Source: Wurfbainia villosa
Taxonomy: Eukaryota > Streptophyta > Magnoliopsida > Zingiberales > Zingiberaceae
Direction: 5' to 3'
NCBI GenBank assembly: GCA_025175895.1
Contig: CM045989.1
Coordinates: 126,307,272 to 126,371,271, forward strand
Length of the DNA: 64,000 nucleotides
Part shown: in pieces, positions 46,227 through 58,254 of the stretch
Layout: each line of letters starts with the position of its first letter
Position numbering within the stretch: position 1 is the stretch's first letter
Notes under the pieces: generated by a model
The model's input: only the letters and a program-made list of their open reading frames with translations
Database searches by the model: none
Told to the model about the DNA's origin: nothing
Made by a program: the position numbers and the translations under genes

Positions 46227-47340
46227 TGATGTGAGAAAAACATATAGGGGTTTAAGAGTAGTTTTCGCTCACATCTTGTTGTATTTTATATTTGATTCTT
46301 GCATATTTCACTTTGTTTTGCATGTATTTCCTATTTTCTATTTCGAAGATCTGCTCTTTGTACTTTTGTGTACAGGAGAAAATTCTATGGGGAAAATGGC
46401 GCACTTTTGGAGAGAAAAGAAGGCATTTGGCAGCTAGAACAGAAGAACACACACCCTGGTCCTGTGAATCCTCACGACTCACGCACCAGTGCCACACACG
46501 GCTTGGTCGTGTGAATCCACACGGTTGTGTGGCGCTGGGCAATTTCGATGTGATTCGGTTATTTTCTAGGTTTTGAGAAGATCTAGCCTCATGTTTATAT
46601 AAAGTAAGTTATGCCCAAACCCTAGGGGGAGGCCTCAATAGCCGGGACGACACACTGGTGCCCTGAAAAGCATCGGAAACTCACAACGGGGAGGAAGGAA
46701 GCTGCCAGAGGATCGAATTCTGCGCTCCAACGTCGAAGAGAAGAACCAAAAAGCACTGTAATTTATTTTCTATACATCTTCTGCATTGTAATGACGAATT
46801 CAATCATGCCTTGTGTTTCTTCTCTTTCGTTAATGGAGTAGATACTCCAATTCTAGGATTATGGAGTAGTTTGTGTGCGTAGAACATGCTATTTCAAATA
46901 TATTTCTATTCTTGAATTTATATTTGCAATTGATGTTTGTTTAGATTGATAGCTATTTGTTTTGGTCTTCTATTTACTATGCGTAGCCGATACGAGGGGT
47001 GACAACCCTCGTATCAAAGATTTAGGAGAATTAAGGAGAAACATAGGGGTTGGCCTCATCTTCGGTAGCTATAGATAGAAGGACGTGCTAAAGTCAGAAA
47101 CGAGACATGTTCCGATTTGTCACAAGGATTGATTCGGCATCCTCATACTGCCTACCCCATCCTAAAGTCAGGGGTCAACCTAGTATGGCAGAGGTAGTTT
47201 CCGATAGATGCGAAAGCTCATTGGAGAAGTGTATGATGTCCCTTCCACAAAACCATAGTTAAAAATCTAGACAACATTCAATTGATAGCGTGCTCTGCGA
47301 TACTGATGCATGCGAACGCGACCTCAAATCTCATGATGGA
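46227..47340 (+). repeat. Gypsy-type (Tat/Athila-like) LTR copy, plus orientation, 3'-truncated
   Basis: Starts TGATGTGAGAAAAACATATAGG and aligns with the reverse complement of 47370-48692 over most of its length. A TATA box (TTTATATAAAG) lies near 46597. It lacks the last roughly 240 bp of the other copy. No PPT or internal sequence precedes it: it directly adjoins the C-plus LTR. Confidence 0.7.
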
Positions 47341-47369
47341 GGCCATCGAGGACTCGAAGAGCATGCTCA

Positions 47370-48692
47370 TGCTCAATGCCCGCAAGTGCACGGATGTCGT
47401 CAAGTAATAAAAGATTATCGATCCCACAGGGACTGAGATTCGAGTACCGATTTATTCAGTGGGTGAAATTGTTCGAAAGTAAAATCTAAAGGTTTCGATT
47501 GTAAGGGTTATCAGTGGACTAAACTCTAGTACGGTGTCACACGGAGGAAGAAAGGAGCATGTCGACATCTTTAAAAGGGATTCTAGGACTTCGATTTCGC
47601 TTGTGTGTCGCAAAACATGCTATAAATTGGCGTTGTCTAAACGTCTAACTATAGTTTTGTGGAAGGGACATCATACACTCTCCCGATGAGCCACCACATC
47701 TATCGGGAGCTATCTCTGCCTTACAAGGATAGGATAGGCAGTACGAGGATGCCAAATCAATCCCTGCGACGAACCGTTTCCAGTTCCATCGCATCCTTCT
47801 ACCCATGGTTATAGGAGATCAGGTTTTCCCTTAGGTTCTTTGTATAAATCTCCTAAATCTTAGATACAAGGGTTGTCACCCCTCATATCGCCTAAGCATA
47901 GCAGGTAGAAAACTAAATACTCATAAATATTAGTATAAACAATTTCCAATTGCAAATTCAAACTCAAAATAGAATTAAATTTGAAGCAACATGTCATGCG
48001 CACACAAACTACTCCCTAATCCTAGAATCGAAGGAACTACTCCATATATAGAAGAGGAGAATCACAAGGCATGTTCATGTTCGAATATATCAGAAATAAA
48101 ATGCAAGAACAAGAGGTTACAATGTCGATGTGGCCTTCTCTTCGGCGTTGAAGTGTAGAACTTGGATCTCCAACGACATTCTTTCTCCCCATTGTGAGTT
48201 CCCGAAGCTTTTTAGGGCTTTAGTGTGCCATCCTAGCCTTCGTGTCTCCCCTCCTAGGGTTTAGGCGGAGCCATCCTTATATAGACATCACCTCGGACCG
48301 ATGCAAAATTTAGAAAAAACCCTAGTCGTGTCAATCTGCTGGGCCGCCACATGGCCATGTGTTTCCATATGGCCATGCCATGTGTTTCCACACGGCCAGG
48401 CCGTGTGCGGCCTTGGGGTGGCTGATCTCGCCCATTGGACACAGTCGTGTGTAATTACACGCCCTATCCATGTCCCATTCTACGTCTAGCTACAAAATAT
48501 CCTTTTGCTCAGAAAGTGCGCCTTTTTCCCCCTAAATGCTATCCTGCACATAAAAGTATAAAGAGTAGACCTCCGAACCAGAAAATAGGAAATGCATACA
48601 AAATAGAGTGACATATGCATGAAACTAACATAAAATGTAATGAGATGTGAGCGGAAACTACTCCTAAAATCCTATATGTTTTGCTCACATCA
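47370..48692 (-). repeat. Gypsy-type (Tat/Athila-like) LTR copy, minus orientation
   Basis: Read on the minus strand it starts TGATGTGAGCAAAACATATAGG at 48692 and ends near 47370 with CGTGCACTTGCGGGCATTGA. It includes the TTATTACTTGACGACATCCG region typical of plant Tat/Athila LTR ends. The PPT complement CTTCCCCCAGTCTTAAAT (48693-48710) confirms it as a 3' LTR. Confidence 0.75.
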
Positions 48693-48961
48693 CTTCCCCC
48701 AGTCTTAAATCTTTGCTTGTCCTCAAGCAAACCTCAGTGTCATGATTTTTTTTTAAAAAAGATATTGTTCCATACTTAGTATGTTAACTAAATTTATCAA
48801 GTGATATTTACAATTAAAGAAAAATAGATATATTTTAGAAATTCACTACATTAGCTCCTCATGCTCATGCTAAGCGAATCATCTTAGGGGATACTTGTTC
48901 CATGGTGAGGTAAGTCATTATCCTATAGCTTTCCTAAGGTCTCCGGCTCTTAGGCACTTAC
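48693..48961 (-). other. 3' internal fragment of the Tat/Athila-like element
   Basis: On the minus strand it ends CTTGAGGACAAGCAAAGATT then the PPT, wording characteristic of Tat/Athila 3' ends. Only about 270 bp are present before a family C LTR begins at 48962. No coding domain is seen. Confidence 0.65.
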
Positions 48962-49820
48962 TGTTGGTGCAATCGGCCCAGGTTACGATTGACCGGACTC
49001 GAGTGACTCGAGTAATTATTTTGATGTTTGACATGGATATTTGACATTGATGTCTGACCTGTGTTGGGAAGATTGCCAATCGACCCAGGTTAATATTTGA
49101 CGTTTGATGATGGTTTGACCATTGTCATGGGAAAAGTTCAAGTCTTGAGTACTTGGCAAGGGAAAGTCCAAGCATGGGTCGTGGCATGGAAAGTCTAAGT
49201 ATGAGTCTTGGCATGGAAAGTCCAACATGGGTTGGCAAGGGAAAGTCCAAGCGGAGTCTTGGCAGCGTAAGTCCAATGTGCCTTGGCGGTGTAGACATCG
49301 TTAGCATGACAATAGCCGATGGAAGCACCTGAAGGCTAGCATATGGATGAACAAGTCATGGATGACTTGGAGGGATCCGATAGGCGCGAGACTGATGGAG
49401 GTGGCTAGAAGGCTTAGGTCTAGGCTACTGGTGGTCTAGTAAGTATGGGGGCACCATACTTGTGTTAAAACCTCATGTTTGAGGTGTATCAGTCGACTAG
49501 GACCATGGGTCAGTCAACTGGTGTGAGTCAACTAGGGTTAGACTGTGGGAAGTACCCTGGTACTCGACTGCCAGAGGTGGGCAGTCGACTGCTGGCCTAA
49601 GCAGTCGACTGATCAAGGTGATCAATCGACTGATGGCCAGATTCTCTGGCACAGAATGTTCTCCATTCGAGTGATCGACCCGACCACTCGACTGATTGAG
49701 ACATCAGTTGACTGATGGGTATGATCAGTCGATTGATGGTGTATCCATTGGATTTTTTTAGCGTGAATCTAGTCATTGTCTCACGACAATAATGGCACCA
49801 GTCGACTGATGGTCCCGACC
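48962..49820 (+). repeat. Family C LTR fragment (plus)
   Basis: Starts TGTTGGTGCAATCGGCCCAGG and has TTTTGATGTTTGACATGG twice in variant form. It includes an array of GGAAAGTCCAAGCATGGGTC-like units (49130-49290) and three exact CAGTCGACTG palindromes (49582, 49602, 49799). The chromovirus LTR at 49821 interrupts it. CTTAC precedes it as a possible left TSD. Confidence 0.8.
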
Positions 49821-49915
49821 TATCACGCCCCGAGAGCATGTCGTGCCGAAAAGCAAACGGACGACATCTCCCCTATACGTGGCAACATTTCGGGTTAATA
49901 CAAGGCTCATAGGCC

Positions 49916-49927
<12 letters not shown>

Positions 49928-49981
<54 letters not shown>
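49928..49981. repeat. (TA)n microsatellite, about 26 units
   Basis: Uninterrupted TA dinucleotides. The same position in the 5' LTR (about 63587-63597) has only about five units. Confidence 0.97.
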
Positions 49982-49983
<2 letters not shown>

Positions 49984-51181
49984 GACAACATAACGAAACA
50001 CAACGGAAACTAATACAACGACATACCCATAACCATACATATACAATACAACCACACATCATGCATACCGGTATGACTAACACCATAACATAAAGAAAAC
50101 CTCATCAAAACCCACACCAACACGTGCGTATATCACATAACACATAACACCCTGAAAACTCAGAATACATAACAAGACATACGGAAAATCCAAAAACCCG
50201 GACTCTCGGAGTTGAGATGAGACAATGCCAGCCAGCGGTGCTCCAAGTCAATCACGGAGCCGGCTACCTGTTACATGGGCGATAGAAAAACCCAGGGTCT
50301 GTGGTGGTGAGTAAAACTCAACAGGTAATAGGAAAAACATGTATATATATCAAATATCACATGTAATTCAACAACATAATCTAGAGGTACAATAGGTATA
50401 TCAGCATAGTATATAAATACAAGAATATACCGTCTAACCAAATGAACAACGTAAAATGCAGACATACCTGAAAGTCTGCTACGCTACTCTGATCCAACCT
50501 GAGCATATATCCAACATATATATAACAGAAAGAGTAATACCAACTCACAATATACTCATGCTACAGGTCAAGGTATCTAATGGTCTATCCAACACATATA
50601 CAAGAATCCAACACAACTGTATAACAGATGCAAGAAGCATGCATGAATATGATGTACAACCAAATATAGCAAGCATAGTACAATCAAATGCAACATCACA
50701 ATAAACATATATATATAGACTGAATCTATATATATATTAATCACAACCATCCATATATATATATATATATACATGCATATATGTATATATATGGTAATAT
50801 GCAAAGCGTCATAAGATATGGCAATGCAACATGCATGGTAATGCCTGCGCACTCCTACTCGCTACCACGACCCCAGTGTGGCCTAGGTGGCATGACATGA
50901 TAACTGTCCCAACTCAACACCAACCACCGCTCTAGAGTGGCTAAGTGGGCAGTATGATCAAGTAGCATATGAGCGTAAAGAGCTTGCTACACAACGGGGG
51001 TCCCTACTGCTGGCCACTCCGACTGACACTACCAATGAGTGGTCGAGTGCCACGCACCCAAGACTACTGCACGCAACTCCAACAACCACTGTCTATAGTG
51101 GTAGAGTGCGGCATAACAAATGCTCTGCCCTCACACCAGTTACTCATCGGGGAGTAACTTGGGAGGCAAGATGACTGACGA

Positions 51182-51450
51182 CTCTCTCAACCCCAAGAGA
51201 GACTATGTCGTCAAAATGCATGCAAATGACATGAATATACTGTCACACGTACAGACATCTACCATAAACTCTCTGTTCAACAGAGAGTCATACCCATATG
51301 ATCAATACACTCTCTATACAGAAGAGAGTCGTACTCAACTGCTCGACAGACTCTCTATCCTGTAGAGAGTCGTACTCAACTGATCATAACTCTCTATCCA
51401 ATAGAGAGTCGTACTCAATGGATCGACGCACTCTCTATCCTGTAGAGAGT
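51182..51450. repeat. Array of six hairpins, 41-bp period
   Basis: ACTCTCT...AGAGAGT palindromes of 21 bp start at 51268, 51309, 51350, 51389 and 51430, with a related CTCTCTCAACCCCAAGAGAG near 51183. Loops differ (TATCCTGTA, TATCCAATA, GTTCAACAG) while the stems are constant. Linkers contain CGTACTCAACTGATCA-like sequence. Confidence 0.92.
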
Positions 51451-53589
51451 CGTACTCGACTAATCATATCAAGCTGGGACCATCGGTCCGTAGTGACACA
51501 CTAATCACCCTTCACTTAACCATTACACAACACATGGTTGGTAATAAGTAGGCAACATACGGGTATTGGAATAAATCCTACATTTAGGGCATTACCTACC
51601 CACGGATGTCCCTTTTTACCAATTTATAAATTGGGTCATCACCCATACTCTAATATCTACACCCTACTAAATATCTAGGCCTATTTACATCACATCTATA
51701 ACCCTTAATCATAATAAAGGAAATGTGATATCAACCTTCGAGTAAATATAGCCAACGACAAGTATCAAGCATAAGATAAATAAGAGCAGGGTCAGGATAA
51801 TATGAACACTTAACATGCTCATATCTACGACAAAATCTAAATGCAATTACATCTACCTGATCAGGGTAGGAAATTACCCACCTGCTGTAAATGCTCGTAA
51901 TACTAGAGTCCTCACGTCCGCAGACCTATCTCGTATCAGTGTCCTGCAAATATGATCAATTACAATTTAGTGCGAGCACACAACAAAATATGAATTAGCT
52001 ACTACGTATTCCCCACATCCATATCCCTTATCAAATACGAGTTATAACTCCCATTTGTAGACGAGATCAGAGCATCTTATAGCTCGATCGACAACCGACA
52101 TTTCACGCTAATTTAAGGACCTGACTAACCACAACCAAGCCCTAATTACCAGTCTTGAAACGGTGCTTAACAACCCACCAATCCGACAATCAATAGAACA
52201 AAACAAATCTATCTCGAATCAGCATATAGACAAATCACGCACCAACACCTCAATATGCAAATAACCATCCACTTAACTACAATCATTATGAACATCCCAA
52301 TCAACAACTAACCAAACTCGCCCTCAAATCCCTTAGTCACAAAACAGCTTAGCTTCATGCCAAAACAGGGAAAACAAACCGCGACACCCACTGCACAAAA
52401 TAGATAACTCCATCACGGTTGTGAACCGAGACTAGTCACTCTCAATCATCATAATTAGGAACATTTACAAAGGGATTTATCTCACACACAGCAACAACCA
52501 ATATTAACAACAGTAAAGAAAACGAAGATAGATTAGCTTACCAACTCTTAATAATTCCACCGACAACCACCATTTTCCTCCTCATCTCCTGTTTACCGCA
52601 TAAGACCACTGCCCATATCGACCATCAAACTCGGTGAACGAAAATTCCCATCTTAAACCTAGATCTCATCCAAAATAAGGAAAGGAGCAGCACTTACCTA
52701 TCTCCGACGACCATCGACAGCGAAGTCCACAGAACCGACAGCCACCCTCTCGTCTCCCCTGTTCACAGCCGCACAAACCACCAACATAGCCCACCATCCG
52801 GCTTGCTCCACTGCTCGATTCACAACAATTTGAAGCGACGCTGGCGATACTCCTCCCCCAAATGCTCTATTTTCCAGAAAACCCAGTGTCGACAACCCTT
52901 CCCTTCACCATAGATCACACCCAATAAAGGAACACAGCTACACATTCGATCTTCGTGCAAGGTAAGGAGATGATCAACTCTTACCTAGCACCGACGACGA
53001 TCTGTAGAAACCCCCAAATCGACAGTTCACCGTCGGAACATAGCCGATTCAAGCTCCCCCACCACTCGCTCGCCCTCTCCTTCCGCTCACTCTCTGCCCT
53101 CACTCGCTCGCAGAGCCCGCCGTGGAAGGTCTAGCCGCCATCGCTCGCCGCAAGGAAGGGATGAACGCTCGACCGCCTTGCATTTCCTAGAGGGAGAGAG
53201 CTCGCAGTGAAGCGATGAAATCGCGACTGGGAAAGAAAAAGAAAAGTTGGGATTTAAGGCGATGTCGGCTGAGCGTTACACGAGTGAAACGGTCAGATCC
53301 AATTAAAACGGGTCGGGTCCAATGGATTGGGTTGGGTCCAATTCTATACGCCTATTAAATCTTTCTCCAAAAATACCTAGAAATTTCCATTTAAGTCTAG
53401 AAATTTTTTTAAAAATTCCTTGAAAATTCCATAGGGTATTTTCCTAATTAACAAGCATTATTTTATTATTATTATTATTATTTTTTGGTATTTTATATTC
53501 TCTCCCACTAATAAGAATTTGGTCCCCAAATTTCGTACTAACATGCAAAAATTTACTTCAAGCAAGTTTCCGAAAGGACCACCTACCAC

Positions 53590-54840
53590 AAGTGACTAGA
53601 TGAGGGTACCAAGCTCGGATTGTATCTTCCAACTCCCACGTAGCCTCCTTATCTGTATGATGTCATCATCCAACCTTTACAAGTCGGATGGTTTGTTCCG
53701 TACTGTCGCTCCTTGCGACCAAGAATTTGCACCGGAATCTCCTCATAGGTCGCATTAGACTAAGGTAGAATCGGAACCCCTTTCAGAACATGATCTGAAT
53801 GCGGAACGTATTCCCTCACATATAAACATGAAATACGTTAAGAACACCCGCAAGTGTCGGAGGTAAATCCAACCGGTAAGCTACACCCCCAATCCGCTCC
53901 AACATCTCAAATGGACCAATGTAGTGTGGAGATAATTTTCCTTTTAGCCTAAATCGTTTCACCCTTTTCGTAGGTGAAACACGCAGGAATATCTGTTCCC
54001 TAATTGAGAACTCCAAAGGCCTTCGCCTCCGGTCTGCGAATCTCTTCTGTCGACCCTGTACCTCTAATAATCATCATCCGATGATGCGCACCAACTCTAC
54101 ATCATGTTGGATACTCTGTGGCCCCCAATAGCTGTCATTCCCCGACTTCCTCCCACAACATAGGAGATCTACAGGGTCTACCGTATTGGGCCTCAAAAGA
54201 AGTCATCTGAATGGATGAGGGATAACTATTCTTATAGTCAAATTCCACTAAAGGAATGTAGTTCTCCCAACTACTTCCATAATCCATGACACCAGATCTT
54301 AATAGATCCTCCAGAGTCTGAATGTTACACTCAGATTGTCCATCTGTCTGCGGATGAAATGTTGTACTGAGTCGAAGCTCTATGCTCATAGCTTGCTGCA
54401 TACTCTGCCAAAAATCATGAGGTAAATTGCGGATCTCTATTAGATATGGTACTCAAAAGTACCCCATACAATCTGATAATTTCTCGGCAGTACAACTCTG
54501 CTAGACGATCCAACAAGTCCATTCCACGCATAGGAAGAAAGTGAGCTGATTGGGTTAGTCAATCCACGATCACCCAAATCGCATCATGTCTTTTACGGGT
54601 TCTAGGCAATCCCATAACGAAATCCATAGTGCTACGCTCCTACTTCCATTCCGAAATCGGAATTTCCTAGATAAATCCAGCGCATTTTTTATGTTCAACC
54701 TTCACCTGCTGGTATACTAAGCATCGAGCAGCAAAATCTACTATATCTCTCTTTATACCGTTCCTACCAGTATAAATGTTTCAAATCTCGGTACATCCCA
54801 ATACCACCAGGATGTAGCAAATCTCAAATAAGGTGCTTCC
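53590..54840 (-). pseudogene. Chromovirus integrase and chromodomain remnant
   Basis: From the right: HPGGIGMYRDLK (zinc region, about 54805), then MDFVMGLPRTRK with the first catalytic Asp. Next is SNRDPQF, where the second Asp (normally SDRDPRF) is Asn, then HPQTDGQSE with the Glu (54401-54135). LSPHYIGPFEMLERIG, the GPY/F module, lies in 54016-53816. After a shift, a chromodomain reads EATWELEDTIRAWYPHL (about 53600-53660). Several stops and frameshifts are present. The chromodomain is thought to steer integration to particular chromatin marks. Confidence 0.88.
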
Positions 54841-56640
54841 GGTAGCAACTCTATCTTAAGTGGATGTGTGTCCAGAATACATATTCATATTAGAGACGGA
54901 AAATTATCTTCTCACAAGAGAAATCCATCTACCGCCCAAAATCCACTCCACACACGCTGTAAGTGTATGGAAGACTATAGTGATCAATCTCCCTTGTTGC
55001 AACTGTTCGCATTCCAACAACTATATAGTAGCTACCCAGTAGCTAGTAAAACTCCATGAGCACTTCTGCTCCATACAACTACAAATCCAGATAATAACTA
55101 CTAAAGCCACATCATGTATATGACAAACTATCTCATAGTTTTTTAACTAACATAGGCATAAGATATGCCTCATTCAACTGCATCGGAATCATTCCGATCC
55201 CTGAAACGACACATCTGCGTACATCATCCTTTTATCCACTCCAAAAGGATTAACTAATACTCATGTAAAAGTTAACCGCCGTCTAGGTCTTGTAACTGGT
55301 TTCACCAGCTTCCGACTAAATGATTTCCATCATCACCTTTGTCAAACAAGTCCGTGGTATAGTAATGTCAAGCATTCTATCCACATCTACGGAATTAACC
55401 AAAACATACAACGAAAACCACCATCTACAGTGGTCGAGTGCGCAACTCCAACTACCACAATCAACAGTAGTCAAGTTATGCAACTCCAAAAACCACAAAC
55501 TGATCCAATCGTGTCCAAGATACACGATTCTCAAATCCAGTGGCGACTAAATCATTAATTAGTCTCATAACTTAAGCAAAACTCAAAAAATTCATACCAA
55601 ATATGAAATTGTCGTCTCTACACACCTTCATCCCCTTTACTCTAAGCTGATGATATATTAATCATCACAATGATAATGATAATTGTATGACACCACGTCA
55701 CTACAATATCAACACTCTAGTCATAAATTGATCCTAGAGTATATATAGGTGTCCTTAACTGATCTAAATAGATCATCTATCCACAACGAAGGATATTTAC
55801 TTTCAACAACTATTGCATTCCATCATCGATTATCGATGCCTAATCTCAAAGGTTTATTTCTCTTTCAACAAAGAGTTCCGGATCTTCTCAAGGAGGAATA
55901 CCGCGACAGATAAATATCCCTTCCAACATCTCCTATAATCACAACTTATATTCTTCCAATTTCTATAGTGTTTAGTAACACTTATACTAGTTAAATTATC
56001 ACCCGGTATAAGATCTTCGATACCAGAACTATTTTCGCAATCATTTCAATCGCCTACTCCACTTGCCTATGCAATGGCAAGGCTAGGAGTTCATCCGAAA
56101 CTACATCCGAAGGCTCTCGGATTATACGCACATCCGAGAGACATATCATACCATAATCTCAATAATTTGACCATCCGTAAGGATATGTCTACAGTAAAGA
56201 TATGTCTATCCAAGTCTAAGGGCATCCCTTGACTTCTTAATTATTGGTCCACATCTCATCTGACGGTAGAGATACCACTGACCCACCAGTCGATGTATAG
56301 GAATCCTTCTAATCCGAACTAGGAATGTTCTAGACAAGGATACCTGTAAACTACAAGTATCTCTCAATATATTAACCCAGAGGGTAAACTAAAGTGATAC
56401 CCTGAACGATCAATTATCTGCTGATCCGATCCAAAGGCTCCACGCAGGTCTCGGCCTTTCCCCGAAGAGAACGAGATCAGATCAACAGTCCGTGACAAAG
56501 CGGTTGCATTTCTGCAACGAATAACCCGGGGATTTTCCTAGATCATCTTATCCCATTACTTAATTCTACGAGCTACAACTATAGAATACCGAATAGATAT
56601 GACCATCGTCGTATACTCTCTCCTCTGTACTAAGAAAATC
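54841..56640 (-). other. Chromovirus internal region with no recognisable RT
   Basis: Protease, RT and RNase H would be expected between gag and integrase. I could not find the usual gypsy RT motifs in any frame. A stretch at 55418-55500 (CCACCATCTACAGTGG and CAACTCCAACTACCAC) resembles LTR sequence at 51070-51110. The region looks replaced or very decayed. Confidence 0.5.
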
Positions 56641-58110
56641 ACATTTGGAGGTAACTATTATGCCTGCATGAGTCTTCTGCGATGTCTTCTACTGATGCTG
56701 CTTCTGTGCTGAAGGGTAGTATCAAGGAACTCCAACCATGCCTGAGGTAGTAGGTTGCTGCTGATGAAATAACCCAATCTTCTATACTGATTTCTGCTGT
56801 CGAGACGATGCATCTTTCTCTCAGAATACTATCGATAGTCTTCAACTGAGTCTTCAAAGTACACCTCCTCCACTGTACTGGTTGCTCACAATAGCAATAG
56901 ATGAACTGATCCAACGGATAATCTGACTTCACGTGTCTTCGTGATCTACACTGCACGCACACAATCCCTTCGAAGTCTTTGTTCTGATTTTGCTGATATC
57001 CACGAGAACATCCTGATGATCTACGGTTGGTCTTCTATAATCGAAAAATAGCTCAAAGCCTATGACTCTAATTTTGCTCCTTTTATCCAACAGTCGGAGA
57101 CTTTTGACTCTATTAAGTTGACCTACAATATCCAACTCTTAAACCCTTGTACGGAGTCATTTCTAAACTCCTGTCTCAATCCAATGTCTTCCGGCAGGAT
57201 CTGGTAGAAGATCCCGGCATCCTAATCCAACTATAAGCCAATAACTCTGGGTGGCTTAAATCATCCATTCATCTTCTTAAGCTATTAGGTGGTCGTAACC
57301 TCTGCAAGTCTCACGACTCTGCACAGTACACTATTACTAATCGATCACCCTTTCTTGAAGCTCAAGAATTCCTTACAATGTGTCACGGAAAGTGACGCGG
57401 GGAAATACTCTCTTTCAACATCACTAAACCATGACCAAGTGATGTTTTATTCCCCGAAGGTTATTTTCTGCATTTACTTCCAAATACCAGTTTGATCCCG
57501 ATAATGGTATGCAAATAACTCTTCTTTCTTTGTATAACACGAGTTAAGTACTCAAAAGTACCTTCAAAGTTATACAACCCAGTACAAATAACTCAGGGAT
57601 AAAATCCCTATGAAACATCGTAAAACTAGCCTCCCGCTATCTGCATCAACAATAGCCTACTTGTCTTGTCCATTACCCAACAGGTAATGATCTGACTAGC
57701 TTAATTAGTGAAAATCTATATGACTATAGTCTTTGATTTCCATAAGAAATGTGTACCCCTATTTTTCGACTCGGTATCAGTCAGCTCTCAAAGGCAAATC
57801 ACCTTTTTGACACAAGTTCAAGACTCACAGACTCAACAGGTCATTCCTGTGGTCAACTCATACCACGGTTACGAATAATGACCAACACACTACAGGTTAT
57901 TCCCTGTTTAAACATTAAATACATAACCAACAAAATCGAGAGTATAAACCCTAATGGCAACTCCGGTTGGTCGCCACGGTGGGCGACTTCTACCACAAGT
58001 TTGCACACGTGTCATAACTCAAACTATATACACCTGTTGAGCAAGTTTAGATAAACATCTAACTAAGTATAAGTTATCAGTGATTCTTACCTCGTTCTGC
58101 TTGGAGCTCA
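56640..58110 (-). pseudogene. Chromovirus gag remnant with two zinc knuckles
   Basis: From 56962 the minus strand reads CVQCRSRRHVKSDYP, a CCHC knuckle with the last Cys changed to Tyr. A second degraded knuckle, CYCEQPVQWRRC, follows at about 56896-56855, its His lost. Two knuckles in gag occur in chromoviruses of this type. The upstream 57000-58110 region should hold the capsid part but I recognise no conserved motif in it. No ORF longer than about 100 codons survives. Confidence 0.6.
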
Positions 58111-58215
58111 GGCCGCTGTCCATCTCATCTCAGAAAACCAAAATCGAAACAAATCGACTCCCAAGAATCCTAGACTCGACGCAAAAACAACATTGTATGG
58201 CATCGTAGAACCTAG

Positions 58216-58228
58216 GGCTCTGATACCA
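58216..58228 (-). other. Chromovirus primer binding site
   Basis: The complement reads TGGTATCAGAGCC, followed towards the interior by CTAGGTT. It lies about seven bases from the LTR edge at 58236. Confidence 0.88.
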
Positions 58229-58235
58229 CTAAAGT

Positions 58236-58254
58236 TGTCACGCCCCGAGAGCAT
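58236..58254 (-). repeat. Chromovirus 5' LTR, inner end, interrupted by element D
   Basis: TGTCACGCCCCGAGAGCAT, then D begins. The last five bases (AGCAT) are duplicated at 63491-63495. Confidence 0.9.

Larger units (their letters stand above)
49821..53496 (-). repeat. Chromovirus 3' LTR, about 3.68 kb
   Basis: Left edge TATCACGCCCCGAGAGCATG corresponds to TGTCACGCCCCGAGAGCAT beside the primer binding site at 58236. The right edge is set at about 53496 by the purine tract (TTCTCTCCCACTAA complement) following it, uncertain by a few bases. It contains a TA microsatellite, a hairpin array and an otherwise gene-free body. Small ORFs inside are not supported. Confidence 0.8.

Noticed and set aside
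51268..51450. CRISPR-like array with a 41-bp period
   Set aside because: The repeats are palindromes inside a plant LTR, their loops vary, spacers are not unique sequences of constant length, and no cas genes exist here.
50456..51504. Short plus-strand frames in the chromovirus LTR
   Set aside because: No motif, no codon-like pattern, and they overlap the hairpin array.
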